Below, in pieces: positions 62,713 to 64,000 of a stretch of 64,000 bases of DNA. Every line of letters begins with the position of its first letter. The first letter of the stretch is position 1. The notes beneath the pieces were generated by a model. The model saw only the letters and a program-made list of their open reading frames with translations. It searched no databases and was not told where the DNA came from. The DNA is from Sphingobacterium humi (GTDB lineage: Bacteria > Bacteroidota > Bacteroidia > Sphingobacteriales > Sphingobacteriaceae): the NCBI RefSeq assembly GCF_009768885.1, contig NZ_WSQA01000001.1, positions 496,001 to 560,000 on the forward strand, in the 5' to 3' direction. Position numbers and translations under genes: made by a program.

Positions 62713-62724
62713 AGAAAGGAGGTG
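62713..62724 (+). promoter_or_regulatory. Extended Shine-Dalgarno sequence
   Basis: AGAAAGGAGGTG is a 12-nt perfect complement to the 3' end of 16S rRNA, 7 nt before the ATG at 62732. Other genes in this window lack such a site. Bacteroidota ribosomes usually hide the anti-Shine-Dalgarno, so this is an unusual signal. Confidence 0.88.
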
Positions 62725-62731
62725 TATAAAA

Positions 62732-62845
62732 ATGAAAAAGAAAAAATCAGTGCATAGAGATGCGGGAACCGGAAAGTTTGTAACGAAACGTTACGCGGAA
62801 AAACATCCCAAAACAACTGTAAAGGAAACAGTAAAAAAATCCTAA
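62732..62845 (+). CDS. 37-residue lysine-rich protein (conserved-looking, unnamed)
   Basis: The frame from ATG 62732 encodes 37 residues rich in lysine, with RDAGTGKFVTKRYAEKHPKT at its centre and a TTVKETV tail. From memory, very short proteins with this RDAGTG-F-(7)-HPKTTV pattern occur in distant bacteria and are often mis-annotated. The gene has the strong Shine-Dalgarno at 62713 and is the first gene behind the sigma54 promoter. It has no signal or membrane segment. A role as a ligand, antitoxin, conjugation substrate or RNA-binding peptide is open. It was too short for simple gene finders. Confidence 0.72.
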   Translation: MKKKKSVHRDAGTGKFVTKRYAEKHPKTTVKETVKKS

Positions 62846-62853
62846 TAATAACC

Positions 62854-62885
62854 GGAACTATCCGCAGAAGATAGTTCCAATTTTT
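62854..62885 (+). terminator. Hairpin with T tract between the small gene and the next gene (attenuator candidate)
   Basis: GGAACTATC (62854-62862) pairs with GATAGTTCC (62870-62878) around a 7-nt loop and is followed by AATTTTT. It is 8 nt beyond the small gene's stop and 21 nt ahead of the next start. It would lower or condition expression of the downstream nuclease-like and patatin genes. Confidence 0.68.
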
Positions 62886-62906
62886 AAACAGTAAAATTTT
62901 TAGAAT

Positions 62907-63176
62907 ATGGCAATAATAATCACCTACGACATTCCTTCTAAACATCGGGAATTCAAAGAAAAGATGTTCGAATTGGGGTATAAGGATAGCATTCAGGGTA
63001 CCGTTTGTAAAATAATTTATTTTCCCAATACAACACTTTACCATGCGAGCAAATCAGCGGAAACGGCAAGAAAAGATGCACAAGCGATTACACGAGCGCT
63101 AGGTATATCATTAGAAAGATGTGTTTCAACAATCTGGAATGACTGGTCAGCTGTGTGTGGAGAACCATTTAAATAA
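62907..63176 (+). CDS. Small Cas2/VapD-like ferredoxin-fold protein
   Basis: The 89-residue protein begins with a beta strand and conserved aspartate (AIIITYDIPSKHREF), followed by a helix, a second strand (CKIIYFPNTTLYHA), a helix (SAETARKDAQAITRALG) and a last strand ending CVSTIWNDWSAVCG. This order and size fit the ferredoxin-like fold of Cas2 and VapD ribonucleases, with the early aspartate as a possible catalytic residue. There is no cas1 or CRISPR array, so it is not an adaptation protein. It lies 6 nt before the patatin gene. Assignment is by fold pattern, so it is tentative. Confidence 0.6.
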   Translation: MAIIITYDIPSKHREFKEKMFELGYKDSIQGTVCKIIYFPNTTLYHASKSAETARKDAQAITRALGISLERCVSTIWNDWSAVCGEPFK

Positions 63177-63182
63177 TAGAGC

Positions 63183-64000
63183 ATGGACAAAGAAGTGAAC
63201 AAAAAATTCAAAATACTCTCTATTGACGGAGGCGGGATAAGAGGTCTCATTCCTGCCAAAGTCCTGGCCGAGCTAGAAGAAGAATTACAAAAGGAAGAAC
63301 CCGACAAGCCACTGCATGAACATTTTGATCTTATCTGTGGCACTTCAACAGGAGCCATCCTTGCAATAGGCCTTGCGTTGGGCATACCGGCAAAAGAACT
63401 GGCAAAATTCTATGAAGATCATGCAAAAATCATCTTCCCAAGATTTGTCTTTCGTTTTCTGCCTCGAAAAAGCAGAGCTTTCTTCAATGCTATCTACAGC
63501 AACAAACAATTACTAAAAAAGCTAAGAGAAGTCTATGCAGAAGCAAATGGTGGTCAGGATCCGCTTATGAACGACCTTAAAAACAAAGTCTGCATACCTG
63601 CATTTAACGGAAACGACGGTGCTATAAACGTGCTCAAAACCAAACATCATCTGGAATACAGGAGAGACTATAAACTCCCGGCATACCATGTAGCAATGTC
63701 CAGTGCTTCTGCACCAGTATATTTTCCGCCCCATACCTTTTCATTTAAGAATGAATTTGGAGAAGGAACAAATGTAAACATGATCGATGGCGGAATTTTC
63801 GCCAACAATCCCGCATTGATAGGCGTGTTTGAAGCAACCGACAAGCTAAATATTTCCATTGGAGATATTGCACTCTTATCGTTGGGTACAGGTCAAGGAA
63901 AACAAATCATAAAACGCACATGGCGTCCAAAAAACGTATTCGACTGGCTATTTCCAAATCCTAAGCTAGTAGACTTAGTATTGGATACACAAGCACAGAT
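63183..64000 (+). CDS. CapV-like patatin phospholipase (partial, runs off right edge)
   Basis: The frame starts at ATG 63183 and is open to the window end (272 codons seen). The oxyanion-hole motif DGGGIRGL is at residues 15-22, the nucleophile Ser55 in GTSTG, and the catalytic Asp202 in DGGIFANNP, the full patatin catalytic dyad. No signal peptide is present, so it acts on the inner membrane from the cytoplasm. CapV-type members of this family are effectors in CBASS immunity, where they are switched on by cyclic nucleotides and destroy membrane lipids. No cyclase gene is seen in the window, so control here may be transcriptional through the RtcR-like activator. Confidence 0.88.
   Translation, partial: MDKEVNKKFKILSIDGGGIRGLIPAKVLAELEEELQKEEPDKPLHEHFDLICGTSTGAILAIGLALGIPAKELAKFYEDHAKIIFPRFVFRFLPRKSRAFFNAIYSNKQLLKKLREVYAEANGGQDPLMNDLKNKVCIPAFNGNDGAINVLKTKHHLEYRRDYKLPAYHVAMSSASAPVYFPPHTFSFKNEFGEGTNVNMIDGGIFANNPALIGVFEATDKLNISIGDIALLSLGTGQGKQIIKRTWRPKNVFDWLFPNPKLVDLVLDTQAQ

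Noticed and set aside
62907..63176. Part of a CRISPR-Cas adaptation module
   Set aside because: Only a Cas2-like fold is suggested; there is no cas1, no other cas gene and no repeat-spacer array in the window.
61145..64000. Calling the region a full CBASS system
   Set aside because: A CapV-like patatin is present but no CD-NTase cyclase, Cap2 or Cap3 gene is visible before the window ends.

Overview
The window is Bacteroidota chromosome, most likely Sphingobacteriaceae (Sphingobacterium/Pedobacter-like). The evidence is three SusC/SusD pairs, FecR and ECF sigma genes, LytTR/LytS-type signalling, lipoprotein signals typical of the phylum, and start codons that mostly lack Shine-Dalgarno sequences. 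No rRNA, tRNA, integrase, insertion sequence or CRISPR array was recognised.

Positions 1-20500 (almost all minus strand) hold a large carbohydrate-use locus. A cytoplasmic set (L-fucose/arabinose-type isomerase, ribulokinase-like FGGY kinase, sodium:solute symporter, DapA/NanA-family aldolase, TolB-like protein) is divergent from an AraC regulator. An envelope set follows: metallophosphoesterase, BNR sialidase-like protein, propeller plus alpha/alpha-barrel protein, second BNR sialidase-like lipoprotein, SusC, SusD, glycerophosphodiesterase and ChbG-type deacetylase. Together they look like a glycan-degradation and uptake system whose substrate may carry acyl and phosphate groups.

Positions 20800-34240 carry housekeeping and envelope genes: a DsbD-like thiol reductase, a cysteine synthase-family enzyme with a divergent Lrp regulator, a TolC-RND-adaptor efflux operon with two TlpA-like thioredoxins, and a Crp/Fnr regulator with a DUF2892 membrane protein. 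Positions 34300-39400 carry a second SusC/SusD pair with a possible decayed ECF sigma gene upstream. Positions 39700-49300 carry a TonB-dependent receptor, a beta-barrel protein, an ADP-ribose/CDP-alcohol diphosphatase-like phosphoesterase, an ANT(6)-like nucleotidyltransferase, a LytS/LytTR pair, a GNAT acetyltransferase and an esterase. Positions 49600-58550 carry a third SusC/SusD locus (FecR, SusC, SusD, DUF1735/discoidin lipoprotein, EEP-family phosphoesterase) with an ECF sigma gene at its far end.

From about 58.6 kb the sequence becomes AT-rich and accessory. First comes an XRE - ImmA/IrrE peptidase - PIN-domain cassette. After a gene-poor stretch with a 20-bp inverted repeat comes the most interesting part, 61145-64000: an RtcR-like sigma54 activator whose N-terminus looks like a CARF domain. 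It is divergent from a predicted sigma54 promoter that would drive a 37-residue lysine-rich protein (with a 12-nt perfect Shine-Dalgarno, unusual for this phylum), a hairpin, a small Cas2/VapD-like protein and a CapV-like patatin phospholipase cut by the window edge. I read this as a candidate inducible abortive-infection or RNA-damage response system.
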